Shown here one piece after another: positions 47,948 to 56,421 of a stretch of 64,000 bases of DNA. The position numbers and the translations under genes were made by a program. The number at the start of each line of letters is the position of its first letter. The first letter of the stretch is position 1. Source of the stretch: Pseudoduganella violacea (GTDB lineage: Bacteria > Pseudomonadota > Gammaproteobacteria > Burkholderiales > Burkholderiaceae_D); the NCBI RefSeq assembly GCF_014191875.1, contig NZ_JACHXD010000003.1, positions 372,001 to 436,000 of the forward strand, read 5' to 3'. The notes below the pieces were generated by a model, which was given only the letters and a program-made list of their open reading frames with translations, was not told where the DNA came from and searched no databases.

Positions 47948-48733
47948 GCCGTTCAGCGTCAGCAGCAGGCTGGCGTGGGCGCCGGGCGGCGCCGCCACCA
48001 GGCTCCCGGAATGCGGATGGTAAGCCAGGCCTTCCACCGTGCTGGTGCGCCCGCCAGCCTCGCGCACCAGCAAGGCGGCGCCCGCGCAGTTGAAGCCATC
48101 CTCGCCATATTGCCAGAAACCGTCGAGACGGCCGCCAGCCACATAAGCCAGTTGCAAGGCCACCGAACCGAGATTGCGCACGGCGGTCGCCTCGGCCTGC
48201 ACCGCGCTCAGCGCGCTGGCGGCCAGCGCCAGCATGCGCGGCTGGGCGCTGGCAAACGGCGGATGGTTGGTGGCCAGCACGCCATGGCGGTGGCTGCCGC
48301 CGCCACTAACGCCCATGCGGCGGCCATTCAGGAAGGCGCCCCGCCCTTCCACGGCATGGAACACCTCGCCATTCATCACATCGAAGACGGCGCAAAACAC
48401 TGGTTCGCCATCGCGCAGCAGGGTCAGGCTCATGGCCCAGAACGGAATGCCGCGCAGGAATTGCAGCGCGCCGTCGATCGGATCGCATATCCAGCATTCG
48501 CCGTCAACCATGCGTGGGTCATCCTCGTCCCTTTCATCGCGCCAGGCGATATGGGGATAGAAAGCGCCCAGCTCCTGGCGGATCGCCTGCGCCGCGCCAC
48601 CGTCGATGCGCTGGAAGGCTTCCATCATCTGTTCCGGCTCGGCGGCCGCCTGCAGCGCGCGGAAAGCGTCGCGCAATTCCTCACCGACCGAGCGTAGCAG
48701 ACTCAGGATCACGTCCAGATCGATTTGTCTCAT
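47924..48733 (-). CDS. Inositol-monophosphatase family protein with altered active site
   Basis: A 269-residue protein of the IMPase/SuhB/CysQ superfamily. The first metal motif is WICDPIDGALQFLRGIP, with Ala where DPIDGT normally has Thr. The second, usually WDxAAG, reads FNCAGAALLVREAGG, with Asn in place of the metal-ligand Asp. DPID and the upstream Glu (WRDE) remain. It may have weak or different activity, or none. The start at 48733 gives MRQIDLDVILSL; no SuhB-type operon is around. Divergent from an AraC gene. Confidence 0.82.
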   Translation of the reverse strand: MRQIDLDVILSLLRSVGEELRDAFRALQAAAEPEQMMEAFQRIDGGAAQAIRQELGAFYPHIAWRDERDEDDPRMVDGECWICDPIDGALQFLRGIPFWAMSLTLLRDGEPVFCAVFDVMNGEVFHAVEGRGAFLNGRRMGVSGGGSHRHGVLATNHPPFASAQPRMLALAASALSAVQAEATAVRNLGSVALQLAYVAGGRLDGFWQYGEDGFNCAGAALLVREAGGRTSTVEGLAYHPHSGSLVAAPPGAHASLLLTLNGSSCLAAA

Positions 48734-48828
48734 GATTGACTCCCTTGCTCGAAAGTCATAGATTGCCATGAGAAATTTTGTCCCGCTAACGGTAAAATGC
48801 CACTCAATATCTTGATCGGGCCAAAATC

Positions 48829-49653
48829 ATGCCAGAGATCGACTACCAGGTCGCCCGGCTCAAAGGGGGCCACCGCATGTGCCTACTGGCCGAGTACGCC
48901 ACGCCAGGGCAGAGCCACGAGGTGCACAGCCATCCGCAAGGCCAGCTTTACCTCGCCGTGCAAGGCTTGATCGTGGTGGAATCGACCGGCATGCGCTGCA
49001 TGATGCCGCCCGGCCGCATGGGCTGGATTCCACCCTATGCGCCACACGGGGCCGTGGTGCACGGCAGCCCGAACAGCGATCTGGTTGGCTACAATATTTT
49101 TCTGGCGCCCGAGCTGTGCGGCAAGCTGCCCGAGCTGCCCGTGGTACTGCGTCCCAGTCCGCTGGCCCATGCCCTGATCGAGCGCATGGTGAGCTGGGAG
49201 GGCGGCGTGCCGCCGGACGAGAGCGGCTACCGCATCCTCGACGTGCTGATCGACGAGATCCAGCGCGCCGAAGCCGATCCGCTGCGCCTGACCATGCCCA
49301 ACCATCCGCGCCTGCAGCAGATGGCGGCCGCCATCGCCGAGCATCCGGCCGACGAAACCGATCTGGATCGCTGGGCCGAGCGCCTGGGCCTGTCCCGCCG
49401 CAGCATCACGCGCCACTTCCGCGCCGAAACCGGCATGTCGGTGGTGGAGTGGCGGCAGACAGCGCGCCTGCAGAAAGGCGCGGAAATGCTGAACGCGGGC
49501 GAATCGGTGACGGCGGTGGCGCTGACCCTGGGTTATGACAGCGTCAGCAGCTTTATCGCCCTCTTCCGCCGCATGCTGGGCGTGACCCCGGCCCGCTTCG
49601 CGCGCGGCCCGGTCGACCCGGCGCAGGCCGAGCAGCAGGAGGCCGCCGCTTAA
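48829..49653 (+). CDS. AraC-family transcriptional regulator with cupin N-terminus
   Basis: A 274-residue regulator. The N-terminal cupin (HSHPQGQLYLAVQGLIVV, PPGRMGWIPPYAPHG) is the sensor, and the C-terminal double helix-turn-helix (about 170-265) contains LSRRSITRHFRAETGMSVVE and VALTLGYDSVSSFIALFRRM. It resembles small-ligand or metabolite AraC regulators of the AdiY/YdhB-like cupin group. The target is unknown; the divergent IMPase-like gene is a candidate. Stop overlaps modE convergently. Confidence 0.88.
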   Translation: MPEIDYQVARLKGGHRMCLLAEYATPGQSHEVHSHPQGQLYLAVQGLIVVESTGMRCMMPPGRMGWIPPYAPHGAVVHGSPNSDLVGYNIFLAPELCGKLPELPVVLRPSPLAHALIERMVSWEGGVPPDESGYRILDVLIDEIQRAEADPLRLTMPNHPRLQQMAAAIAEHPADETDLDRWAERLGLSRRSITRHFRAETGMSVVEWRQTARLQKGAEMLNAGESVTAVALTLGYDSVSSFIALFRRMLGVTPARFARGPVDPAQAEQQEAAA

Positions 49654-50462
49654 CCGGGCACGCCGATGATGACGGCCGAAGCCTTGAACAGGGCGCTGGC
49701 CGGCATGCCCACTTCCAGCGCCAGCAATTCTTCGCTGTCGCGCGTGACGGTGGCGGCGATGGTGCCGCCGCCCGGCAAGGCGATGCTCACGTCCGAATTG
49801 ACGGCGCCCGTTTGCAGGCGCGAGACCGTGCCGCACAGGCGGTTGCGCGCCGACAGTTTGGCCTCGCTGTCGCCGGTGGCGATGATGATGGAGGAAGCCT
49901 TGATCAGCGCAAAAGCGGCGCAGCCTTCGACCAGCCCCAGGCTGTCCGTGCTGTCGCGCGTGATGATGGCGATGATCTTCTGCCCGCCCACGATGTCCAG
50001 CGTGATTTCGTCGTTGACCGCGCCGCGCTTGATCACGCTGACGGTTCCTGCAAACTGGTTGCGCGCACTGGTTTTCATTCTCATGGTCTGGAGCAAAAGG
50101 AAATCGTCGGCCAGCGCATGCGACTGGCGGCTCAGGTGTTCGATGAACAGGCGGTGTTCGCGTTCGATCTGGCGGAAGTTCTCCACCAGCTGGGCGCCGC
50201 GCTTGGTCAGATGCGTGCCGCCGCCGCCCTTGCCGCCGGCCAGGCGTTCGACCAGGGGTTCGCCCGCCAGGTTGTTCATGGCGTCGATGGCGTCCCAGGC
50301 GGCTTTGTAGCTCATCTTGATGGCCTTGGCGGCCTTGGTGATGGAGCCGTGTTCGGCGATGGCGGCCAGCAGGGCCACCCGGTCCGGGCCGCCCAGGTGC
50401 TGGCCGCCCATGGTCATCCAGACCTCACCCTGCAATTCCAGTTGTCTTTCTTCGCTAGACAT
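49650..50462 (-). CDS. modE: Molybdate-responsive regulator ModE
   Basis: A 270-residue ModE. The N-terminal winged helix (HGSITKAAKAIKMSYKAAWD, GKGGGGTHLTKRG) binds DNA. Two tandem Mop/TOBE domains (about 130-195 and 205-270, each starting SARNQFAGTV or SARNRLCGTV) bind molybdate. It represses modABC when molybdate is plentiful. It overlaps modC by eight bases, being last in the modA-B-C-E unit. Start at 50462 gives MSSEERQLELQGEVW. Confidence 0.95.
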   Translation of the reverse strand: MSSEERQLELQGEVWMTMGGQHLGGPDRVALLAAIAEHGSITKAAKAIKMSYKAAWDAIDAMNNLAGEPLVERLAGGKGGGGTHLTKRGAQLVENFRQIEREHRLFIEHLSRQSHALADDFLLLQTMRMKTSARNQFAGTVSVIKRGAVNDEITLDIVGGQKIIAIITRDSTDSLGLVEGCAAFALIKASSIIIATGDSEAKLSARNRLCGTVSRLQTGAVNSDVSIALPGGGTIAATVTRDSEELLALEVGMPASALFKASAVIIGVPG

Positions 50463-51132
50463 GGCGCTCCTCAATAATGGCGCCGTCCGACATGGTCAGG
50501 ACATGGCCGCCGAAAGTGTTGGCATCGTCGGGGTCGTGCGTAATCAGCAGCATGGGAATGCCCAGGCGCTGCTGCAGCGCATCCAGCTCGGCGCGCATGC
50601 GCACGCGCAGGGCCGGATCGAGGGCGGCGAAAGGCTCGTCCAGCAGCAGCGCCGCCGGATTGGCAATCAGGGCGCGCGCCAGCGCGACGCGCTGCCGCTG
50701 TCCGCCCGAAAGCTGGGACGGCGGCTGGTGCGCCACGGCGCGCAGCTCGAAAGCGTCGAGCCAGTATTCGAGCGCCTCGGAATTGGCCGTGGGCTTGGGA
50801 TTGAACCAGCCGCCCTGCATGCCAAAGGCGATATTCTGCCGCACATTCAGGTGCGGGAACAAGGCGTAGTCCTGGAACAGATAGGCCACGCGCCGTTTCT
50901 GCGGCGTGATATTGATCCCGGCCACGCTGTCGAACAGGCGCTTGCCCGCCAGCTCGATCACACCGCGGTCGGGATGCATGAGCCCAGCGACGGCTTTCAG
51001 CATCTGGCTCTTGCCCGCGCCGGAAGCGCCGTAGATCACGATGCGCCCGCTGTTGGACGTGAAGTTCGCCTTCAGCTTGAATTCGCGCTGGCCGGAGCGC
51101 AGGGTCTTTTCGATGTCGATATGGAAGTACAT
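50455..51132 (-). CDS. modC: Molybdate ABC transporter ATP-binding protein ModC, short form
   Basis: A 225-residue ATPase with Walker A GASGAGKSQML, signature LSGGQRQRVALARAL, Walker B LLLDEPFAALDP and the His switch LITHD. It energises molybdate uptake through ModB. Typical ModC is about 350 residues with a C-terminal Mop/TOBE domain; this one ends just after the ATPase, so that regulatory domain is absent. Linked to modB (11-base gap) and modE. Confidence 0.92.
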   Translation of the reverse strand: MYFHIDIEKTLRSGQREFKLKANFTSNSGRIVIYGASGAGKSQMLKAVAGLMHPDRGVIELAGKRLFDSVAGINITPQKRRVAYLFQDYALFPHLNVRQNIAFGMQGGWFNPKPTANSEALEYWLDAFELRAVAHQPPSQLSGGQRQRVALARALIANPAALLLDEPFAALDPALRVRMRAELDALQQRLGIPMLLITHDPDDANTFGGHVLTMSDGAIIEERHV

Positions 51133-51143
51133 GTGCTCCTGCC

Positions 51144-51815
51144 TTATTGCTGCGGATTGCGGCTCGGCGTGAGACGGTTGGCCAGCACCAGCACGACCAC
51201 GCAGGTGACGGAGGTGATCAGCACCAGCAGATTGGCGGTATCGTCCTGGCCTGCCTGCACCGCTTCATAGACCGCGATGGACAGGGTCTGCGTCTTGCCT
51301 GGAATGCTGCCCGCCACCATCAGCGTGGCGCCGAATTCGCCCATGGTGCGGGCGAAGGCCAGCAGCACGCCGGCCAGCACGCCGCGCCAGGCCAGCGGCA
51401 AAGTCACGCGCAGGAAGATGGCGAATTCGGAGACGCCCAGCACGCGCGCCGCCTGCTCCAGCTGCACATCCACCGTTTCAAAGGCGGAGCGCGCCGCCTT
51501 CAGCACCAGCGGAAAGGCGACGACGGCGGCCGCCAGCACCGCCGCCTGCCAGGTGAAGATCAGATTGATGCCGAAGCTGCTTTGCAGCCAGGCGCCCAGC
51601 GGCCCCTGGCGCCCGATCAGCACCAGCAGGTAGTAGCCCAGCACCGTGGGCGGCATCACCATCGGCAGCGTCAGCACGGCGTCCAGCAGGTCGCGCCCCG
51701 GAAAGCGGCAGCGCGCCAGCAGATAGCCGGCCGCCACGCCCAGCAACAGGTCCAACAACGTCGCCCACATCGCCACCTTGAGCGAAAGACCGAGCGCGGT
51801 CCATGCAGCATCCAT
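51144..51815 (-). CDS. modB: Molybdate ABC transporter permease ModB
   Basis: A 223-residue inner-membrane permease with about five or six TM helices and the EAA-type loop around [20 protein letters not shown]. It forms the channel with the ModC ATPase and takes molybdate from ModA. The downstream [20 protein letters not shown] is diagnostic of ModB. Full length and in an ABC order modA-B-C. Confidence 0.96.
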   Translation of the reverse strand: MDAAWTALGLSLKVAMWATLLDLLLGVAAGYLLARCRFPGRDLLDAVLTLPMVMPPTVLGYYLLVLIGRQGPLGAWLQSSFGINLIFTWQAAVLAAAVVAFPLVLKAARSAFETVDVQLEQAARVLGVSEFAIFLRVTLPLAWRGVLAGVLLAFARTMGEFGATLMVAGSIPGKTQTLSIAVYEAVQAGQDDTANLLVLITSVTCVVVLVLANRLTPSRNPQQ

Positions 51816-51829
51816 CTAACAATCCTTGC

Positions 51830-52573
51830 TTATGGGCGGCCGAAACCGTATTTGGCGAGGATGGCCTGCCCCGTGGACGACAGCGTGAAATCGACGAACT
51901 GGCGCGCACCCTTGGCGTTGGCGGCGCCGCTCAGCGCGGAGATCGGATAAGTGACCGGAGTGTCGGTCGGCACGGTGAACTGCGCTTTCACTTTGTCCTT
52001 CTGTGCGCCGACGTCGGTGGCGTAGACGAAGCCCGCATCGACTTCGCCGCGCGCCACGTAGTCAAGGCTCTGGCGCACCGAGGCGCCGAAGATGAATTTG
52101 GTTTCCACGTTGGACCACACGCCGGCTTTTTCCAGCGCCTGCTTGGTGTAGCGGCCGATCGGCACGCTGGCCGGATTGCCGGTGGTGATGCGCTTGATGT
52201 CCGCGCCGCGCAGATCGCCCAGGTTTTTCAGCGCCAGGGGGCTGGTGGACGGCGTGATCAGCACCACGCTATTACTGACGAAATTGTGGCGGCTGCCGGC
52301 GGCCAGCAGCTTCATGCCCTCGGCCTTGTCCATGGCTTCCTGGTCGGCGGACGCGAAGACGTCGACCGGCGCCCCCTTGCTGATTTGCTGCACCAGGGCG
52401 TCGGACGCGGCGAAGTTCAGCAGAACCTTGTCGCCGGCATGGGCCGCTTCATAGGCCTGCGACAGCTCGCGGAACGCGTTGGTCAGACTGGCGGCAGCCG
52501 ATACCGTGATGTCGGCCGCATTGGCCAGGCCGGCCGTGGCCAGCAGGGTAACAAGACACAATTTCTTCAACAT
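51830..52573 (-). CDS. modA: Molybdate-binding periplasmic protein ModA
   Basis: A 247-residue substrate-binding protein. The signal peptide (LKKLCLVTLLATAGLANA) ends in ANAADIT. The mature protein has the ModA pattern: SAAASLTNAFRELSQAYE, FAASDALVQQISKGAPVDVF and GASVRQSLDYVARGEVDAGF. It captures molybdate (or tungstate) in the periplasm. The start at 52573 is set by the signal peptide; an upstream open frame was excluded. A ModE-like site lies 26-48 bases upstream. Confidence 0.95.
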   Translation of the reverse strand: MLKKLCLVTLLATAGLANAADITVSAAASLTNAFRELSQAYEAAHAGDKVLLNFAASDALVQQISKGAPVDVFASADQEAMDKAEGMKLLAAGSRHNFVSNSVVLITPSTSPLALKNLGDLRGADIKRITTGNPASVPIGRYTKQALEKAGVWSNVETKFIFGASVRQSLDYVARGEVDAGFVYATDVGAQKDKVKAQFTVPTDTPVTYPISALSGAANAKGARQFVDFTLSSTGQAILAKYGFGRP

Positions 52574-52598
52574 GACTTTCCTCTCTGGAAACAAAAGC

Positions 52599-52621
52599 GC
52601 GATATAGCGAATTATATAGCG
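52599..52621. promoter_or_regulatory. ModE-like operator in front of modA
   Basis: GCGATATAG then CGAAT then TATATAGCG: an imperfect dyad of GCGATATA/TATATAGCG type resembling the E. coli ModE site (TATA-rich halves bounded by CG). It lies 26-48 bases upstream of the modA ATG, so bound ModE would block transcription when molybdate is present. Confidence 0.65.
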
Positions 52622-52650
52622 ACTCAAATTTGCCTGTCACCAGCAGAAAA

Positions 52651-52695
52651 TTGATTTAGATCCTATAATTTCAGAAAATCCTGAAAATTCATGAA
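52651..52695 (+). promoter_or_regulatory. Possible promoter/operator region of the GbsR-cyd unit
   Basis: TTGATTTAGATCC (52651-52663) resembles an FNR/ANR box (TTGAT-N4-ATCAA) with a good left half only. A TATAAT follows at 52664-52669. Two palindromes lie just before the ATG: TTTCAG-N6-CTGAAA (52669-52686) and TTCATGAA (52688-52695). They could be autoregulatory sites of the GbsR-type protein. All are inference. Confidence 0.4.
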
Positions 52696-52709
52696 AGATG
52701 AAAGGTAAC

Positions 52710-53342
52710 ATGAACAATCTGACGCCGCTCGCCCAAAAATTCATCCTGCACTTTGGCGAGATGGGTAGCCGCTGGGGCATCAACCGCACCGTGGGCCAGA
52801 TTTACGCTCTGCTCTACGTCAGCGCGCGTCCCCTGAACGCCGACGAAATCGCCGAACATCTGGCCTTCTCGCGTTCGAATGTGTCGATGGGCCTGAAAGA
52901 GCTGCAATCCTGGCGCCTGGTTAAACTGCTGCACCAGCCGAACGACCGCCGCGAATACTTCGAACCGCCCAAGGACGTGTGGGACATCTTCAAAGCGCTG
53001 CTGGAAGAGCGCCGCCGGCGCGAGGTCGAACCCACCCTGTCCATGCTGCGCGAATCGCTGCTGGAAAATCCGGCCACCGATAGCGACCGCTACGCCCAGC
53101 AGCGCATGCGCGAGATGTATGAGCTGATCGAGCTGTCCAGCTCCTGGTTCGACGATGTGCAACGCCTCTCGCCCGACACCCTCGCCTCCCTGATGAAGAT
53201 GGGCTCCACGGTCAAGAAGCTGCTCGACGTGGGCGACAGCGTACGCGGCAAACTCGGTTTCGGCCGTGGCGCCGAGGCGCAAGCCCAAGCCGATGATGCG
53301 GCCAGCCGCAGTGCTGGTGGCGGCGGTGGGGACCATCCATGA
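52710..53342 (+). CDS. GbsR/MarR-family transcriptional regulator
   Basis: A 210-residue regulator with a GbsR-type winged helix: WGINRTVGQIYALLYVSARP, then LNADEIAEHLAFSRSNVSMG, LKELQSWRLVKLLHQPNDRR and YFEPPKDVWD. The C-terminal helix carries a Gly-rich tail (SAGGGGGD). An ATG four codons earlier is possible; I favour 52710 because AAAGG lies just upstream. It leads the cydP-A-B-X unit, overlapping cydP by four bases, so it probably controls the oxidase and itself. The signal is unknown. Confidence 0.85.
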   Translation: MNNLTPLAQKFILHFGEMGSRWGINRTVGQIYALLYVSARPLNADEIAEHLAFSRSNVSMGLKELQSWRLVKLLHQPNDRREYFEPPKDVWDIFKALLEERRRREVEPTLSMLRESLLENPATDSDRYAQQRMREMYELIELSSSWFDDVQRLSPDTLASLMKMGSTVKKLLDVGDSVRGKLGFGRGAEAQAQADDAASRSAGGGGGDHP

Positions 53343-53539
53343 AGCCCCCCGGACGGTATTCGCTGGCCGTCGCCATCACGCTGGCGCTGATCGTCAAGGC
53401 CGCCATCCTGTACGGCTTATGGAAGGCCTTCTTCTCCGAGCCGCAAACCAAGAAAATGCGTCTGCCCACCGGGCAGGTTGAAAAACACCTGCTGCCGCCA
53501 GCCGCCCCCGTTCAAGCAATCCGCCCGAAAGGTGAATAA
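53339..53539 (+). CDS. cydP: CydP, small putative subunit of cytochrome bd oxidase
   Basis: A 66-residue single-pass membrane protein: GRYSLAVAITLALIVKAAIL then YGLWKAFFSEPQTKKMRLP. This matches the CydP family found ahead of cydA in betaproteobacteria. It overlaps the regulator stop (ATGA) and cydA (TAATG), so all are translationally coupled. It probably stabilises the oxidase, which is inference from the family and context. Confidence 0.85.
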   Translation: MKPPGRYSLAVAITLALIVKAAILYGLWKAFFSEPQTKKMRLPTGQVEKHLLPPAAPVQAIRPKGE

Positions 53540-55101
53540 TGACTTCCGTCGATGAAGTAGTCGCTTTGTCGCGCCTGCAGTTTGCTGCAACCGCGATGTA
53601 TCACTTCCTGTTTGTGCCGCTGACGCTGGGGCTATCCTGGATTCTGGTGATCATGGAATCGGTCTATGTGATGACCGGCCGCGAAATCTATCGCGATATG
53701 ACCAAATTCTGGGGCAAGCTGTTCGGCATCAATTTCGCCATGGGCGTGACCACCGGCATTACGCTGGAATTCCAGTTCGGCACCAACTGGGCTTACTACT
53801 CGCACTATGTGGGCGACATCTTCGGCACGCCGCTGGCGATCGAGGGCATGATGGCCTTCTTCCTCGAATCGACCTTCGTCGGCCTGTTCTTCTTCGGCTG
53901 GAATAAGCTCAGCAAGGTGCAACATTTGAGCGTGACCTTCCTCGTGGCGCTCGGCTCCAGCCTGTCGGCGCTGTGGATCCTGATCGCCAACGGTTGGATG
54001 AATAATCCTATCGGCGCAGAATTCAATTACGAGACCATGCGCATGGAGCTGACCAGCATCGGCGACGTCTTCTTCAACCCGGTCGGCCAGGTCAAGTTCG
54101 TGCACACCGTGGCGGCGGGCTATGTGACCGCGTCCATGTTCGTGCTGGGCGTGTCGGCCTTCTACCTGCTTAAGGCGCGCGATATTCCGTTCGCGCTGCG
54201 CTCCTTCGCCATCGCCGCCGGCTTTGGCCTCGCGTCCACCCTGTCCGTGATCGTGCTGGGCGACGAATCGGGCTACACGGCTGGCGAAGTGAACAAGGTC
54301 AAGCTGGCGGCCATCGAGGCGGAATGGGAAACCGAGCCAGCGCCGGCCGGCATCACCGTGGTCGGACTGCCGAACGACGAGCATGAGCGCACCGATTACG
54401 CCATCAAGATCCCCTATGTACTGGGCCTGATCGCCACCCGTTCCACCGACCAGGAAGTGGTGGGCATCAAAGATTTGAAGAAGGATCATGAAGTCCGCAT
54501 CCGCAACGGCATGAAAGCATATGCCGCCCTGACCCGCTTGAAATCGGGCGACAAATCGGAAGAAGCCAAGCAAGCCTTCAAACAGGTGCAGCAAGACCTC
54601 GGTTATGGTTTGCTGCTGAAGAAGTACACCCCGAACGTGGTGGACGCCACCGAGGCGCAGATCAAGATGGCGGTCAACGATACGATTCCCAAAGTGGCGC
54701 CGCTGTTCTGGTCCTTCCGCGGCATGGTCTTCCTCGGCATGCTGTTCCTGTTCATCTTTAGCGCCTCGTTCTACTTCCTGGTGCGCAAGCGCCTGGCGCA
54801 GCAGCGCTGGTTGCTGAAACTGGCCGTGTTCGCGATTCCCCTGCCCTGGGTGGCGGCGGAACTGGGCTGGATCGTGGCCGAGTATGGACGCCAGCCATGG
54901 ACCATCGCGGGCATCTTGCCCACGCATTTGTCGGCCTCGAACATCCAGCCGCAAAGCCTGTATTTCAGCCTGGCCGGCTTCGTCGGCTTCTACACCCTGC
55001 TGCTGGTGATCGAAATGACCTTGATGATCAAGTTCGCCCGTCTCGGTCCAAGCGCCCTGCACACAGGGAAGTACCACTGGGAACAACAGCCCGCGCAATA
55101 A
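53539..55101 (+). CDS. cydA: Cytochrome bd ubiquinol oxidase subunit I
   Basis: A 520-residue inner-membrane protein with nine TM helices. The heme ligands are His22 (TAMYHFLFVPLTLG), the His in VKFVHTVAAGYVTAS, and the Met in WSFRGMVFLGML. The quinol-binding loop is the long (L) form, from about residue 255 to 385, as in E. coli. GWIVAEYGRQPW marks the C-terminal region. It oxidises quinol and reduces O2 with high affinity. Second gene in the cydP-A-B-X unit. Confidence 0.96.
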   Translation: MTSVDEVVALSRLQFAATAMYHFLFVPLTLGLSWILVIMESVYVMTGREIYRDMTKFWGKLFGINFAMGVTTGITLEFQFGTNWAYYSHYVGDIFGTPLAIEGMMAFFLESTFVGLFFFGWNKLSKVQHLSVTFLVALGSSLSALWILIANGWMNNPIGAEFNYETMRMELTSIGDVFFNPVGQVKFVHTVAAGYVTASMFVLGVSAFYLLKARDIPFALRSFAIAAGFGLASTLSVIVLGDESGYTAGEVNKVKLAAIEAEWETEPAPAGITVVGLPNDEHERTDYAIKIPYVLGLIATRSTDQEVVGIKDLKKDHEVRIRNGMKAYAALTRLKSGDKSEEAKQAFKQVQQDLGYGLLLKKYTPNVVDATEAQIKMAVNDTIPKVAPLFWSFRGMVFLGMLFLFIFSASFYFLVRKRLAQQRWLLKLAVFAIPLPWVAAELGWIVAEYGRQPWTIAGILPTHLSASNIQPQSLYFSLAGFVGFYTLLLVIEMTLMIKFARLGPSALHTGKYHWEQQPAQ

Positions 55102-55110
55102 GGAGCCATC

Positions 55111-56253
55111 ATGCTATTCGACTATGAAACCTATAAAGTAATCTGGTGGTGCTTCGTCGGCGTGCTGCTGCTGGGCTTCGCGCTCACGGGCGGCTTCGAC
55201 TTCGGCGTCGGCATGTCCCTGCCCTTCCTCGGCAAGAACGATGTCGAACGGCGCATCATGCTCAACACCGTCGGCCCGACCTGGGAAGGCAACCAGACCT
55301 GGTTCATCGCGGCGGGCGGCACGCTGTTCGCCGCCTGGCCCATGGTGTACGCGGCCGCCTTCTCCGGCATGTATATCGCGCTGATGGTCTGCCTGTTCGC
55401 GCTGTTCTTCCGGCCGGTGGGCTTCGACTACCGCAGCAAGCTGAAAGACCCGCGCTGGCGCAATGCCTGGGACTGGGGGCTGTTCGTGGGCGGTTTCGTG
55501 CCGCCGCTAATCTTCGGCGTCGCCTTCGGCAACCTGCTGCTGGGCGTACCCTTCCGCTATGACGAAATCCTGCGCCTGGAATACACTGGCACCTTCATTG
55601 GGCTGCTCAATCCCTTCGGCCTGCTGGCTGGCCTGCTGGCCGTCGCCATGCTGCTGATGCACGGCGCCACCTTCCTGCACCAGAAGGCCGACGGCGTGTT
55701 GGCCGAACGCGCGCGCAGCCTGGCCATGGTTGCCGCCGTGCTGGTAATCGTGCTGTTCGCGGCGGCCGGTTTCTGGGTCGCTTACGGCATCGAAGGCTAC
55801 CGCATTGTCACCATGCCCGATCCGAATACGGCCTTCATGCCGCCCGCGAAAACGGTGGAACGCGCCGTCGGCGCGTGGATGGACAACTACAGCCGCTGGC
55901 CACTGAGCATAGCCCTGCCGCTGGCCGCCTTCGCCGGCGCCCTGCTGGTGATCGCCTTCAGCGCCGCGCGCCGCAGCCTGCTGGCCTTTCTCGCCAGCGG
56001 CTTGACGGTGGCCGGCATCATCCTGACGGCCGGCGTGGCAATGTTCCCCTTCGTGCTGCCCTCCTCGCTGCAGCCGGGCCACAGCCTGACCGCCTGGGAC
56101 GGCGTTTCCAGCCACAAGACCCTGGGCGTGATGTTCTGGGTCGTGGCCCTGCTCTTGCCCATCATCGTGATGTACACCAGCTGGGTGTACCGCGTGGTGC
56201 GCGGCAAAGTCACCGAACAGCACATCCGCGACAACGAACATTCCGCTTACTGA
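55111..56253 (+). CDS. cydB: Cytochrome bd ubiquinol oxidase subunit II
   Basis: A 380-residue inner-membrane protein with eight TM helices, beginning [20 protein letters not shown]. The conserved [19 protein letters not shown] and [16 protein letters not shown] blocks follow, and it ends near the usual [10 protein letters not shown]. It is the structural partner of CydA, nine bases downstream. Full length. Confidence 0.96.
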   Translation: MLFDYETYKVIWWCFVGVLLLGFALTGGFDFGVGMSLPFLGKNDVERRIMLNTVGPTWEGNQTWFIAAGGTLFAAWPMVYAAAFSGMYIALMVCLFALFFRPVGFDYRSKLKDPRWRNAWDWGLFVGGFVPPLIFGVAFGNLLLGVPFRYDEILRLEYTGTFIGLLNPFGLLAGLLAVAMLLMHGATFLHQKADGVLAERARSLAMVAAVLVIVLFAAAGFWVAYGIEGYRIVTMPDPNTAFMPPAKTVERAVGAWMDNYSRWPLSIALPLAAFAGALLVIAFSAARRSLLAFLASGLTVAGIILTAGVAMFPFVLPSSLQPGHSLTAWDGVSSHKTLGVMFWVVALLLPIIVMYTSWVYRVVRGKVTEQHIRDNEHSAY

Positions 56254-56265
56254 AAGGAGCCGACT

Positions 56266-56421
56266 ATGTGGTACTTCACCTGGATATTGGGCATCGGTCT
56301 GGCCCTGGCGCTGGCCATCATCAATGTGATGTGGCTGGAAGCGAATTACGCCTTCGGCCAGCGCGACGAGGAAACCACCCGCGCCAGCTTCGAGAACGCG
56401 CGCGCCGCCGAAAAGGACTAG
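56266..56421 (+). CDS. cydX: CydX, small subunit of cytochrome bd oxidase
   Basis: A 51-residue frame: MWYFTWILGIGLALALAIIN followed by VMWLEANYAFGQ and a charged tail. The MWYFTWILG start and single TM helix are the CydX/YbgT signature; E. coli CydX is 37 residues, so the tail is longer. AAAGGAG lies nine bases upstream of the ATG and 12 bases after cydB. It is required for full bd oxidase activity in E. coli. The end overlaps cho convergently by four bases. Confidence 0.9.
   Translation: MWYFTWILGIGLALALAIINVMWLEANYAFGQRDEETTRASFENARAAEKD

Noticed and set aside
52651..52664. FNR/ANR site controlling cyd genes
   Set aside because: Only the left half matches well, and the site abuts the -10 box, which is not the usual activating position. 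Kept only as a low-confidence note.
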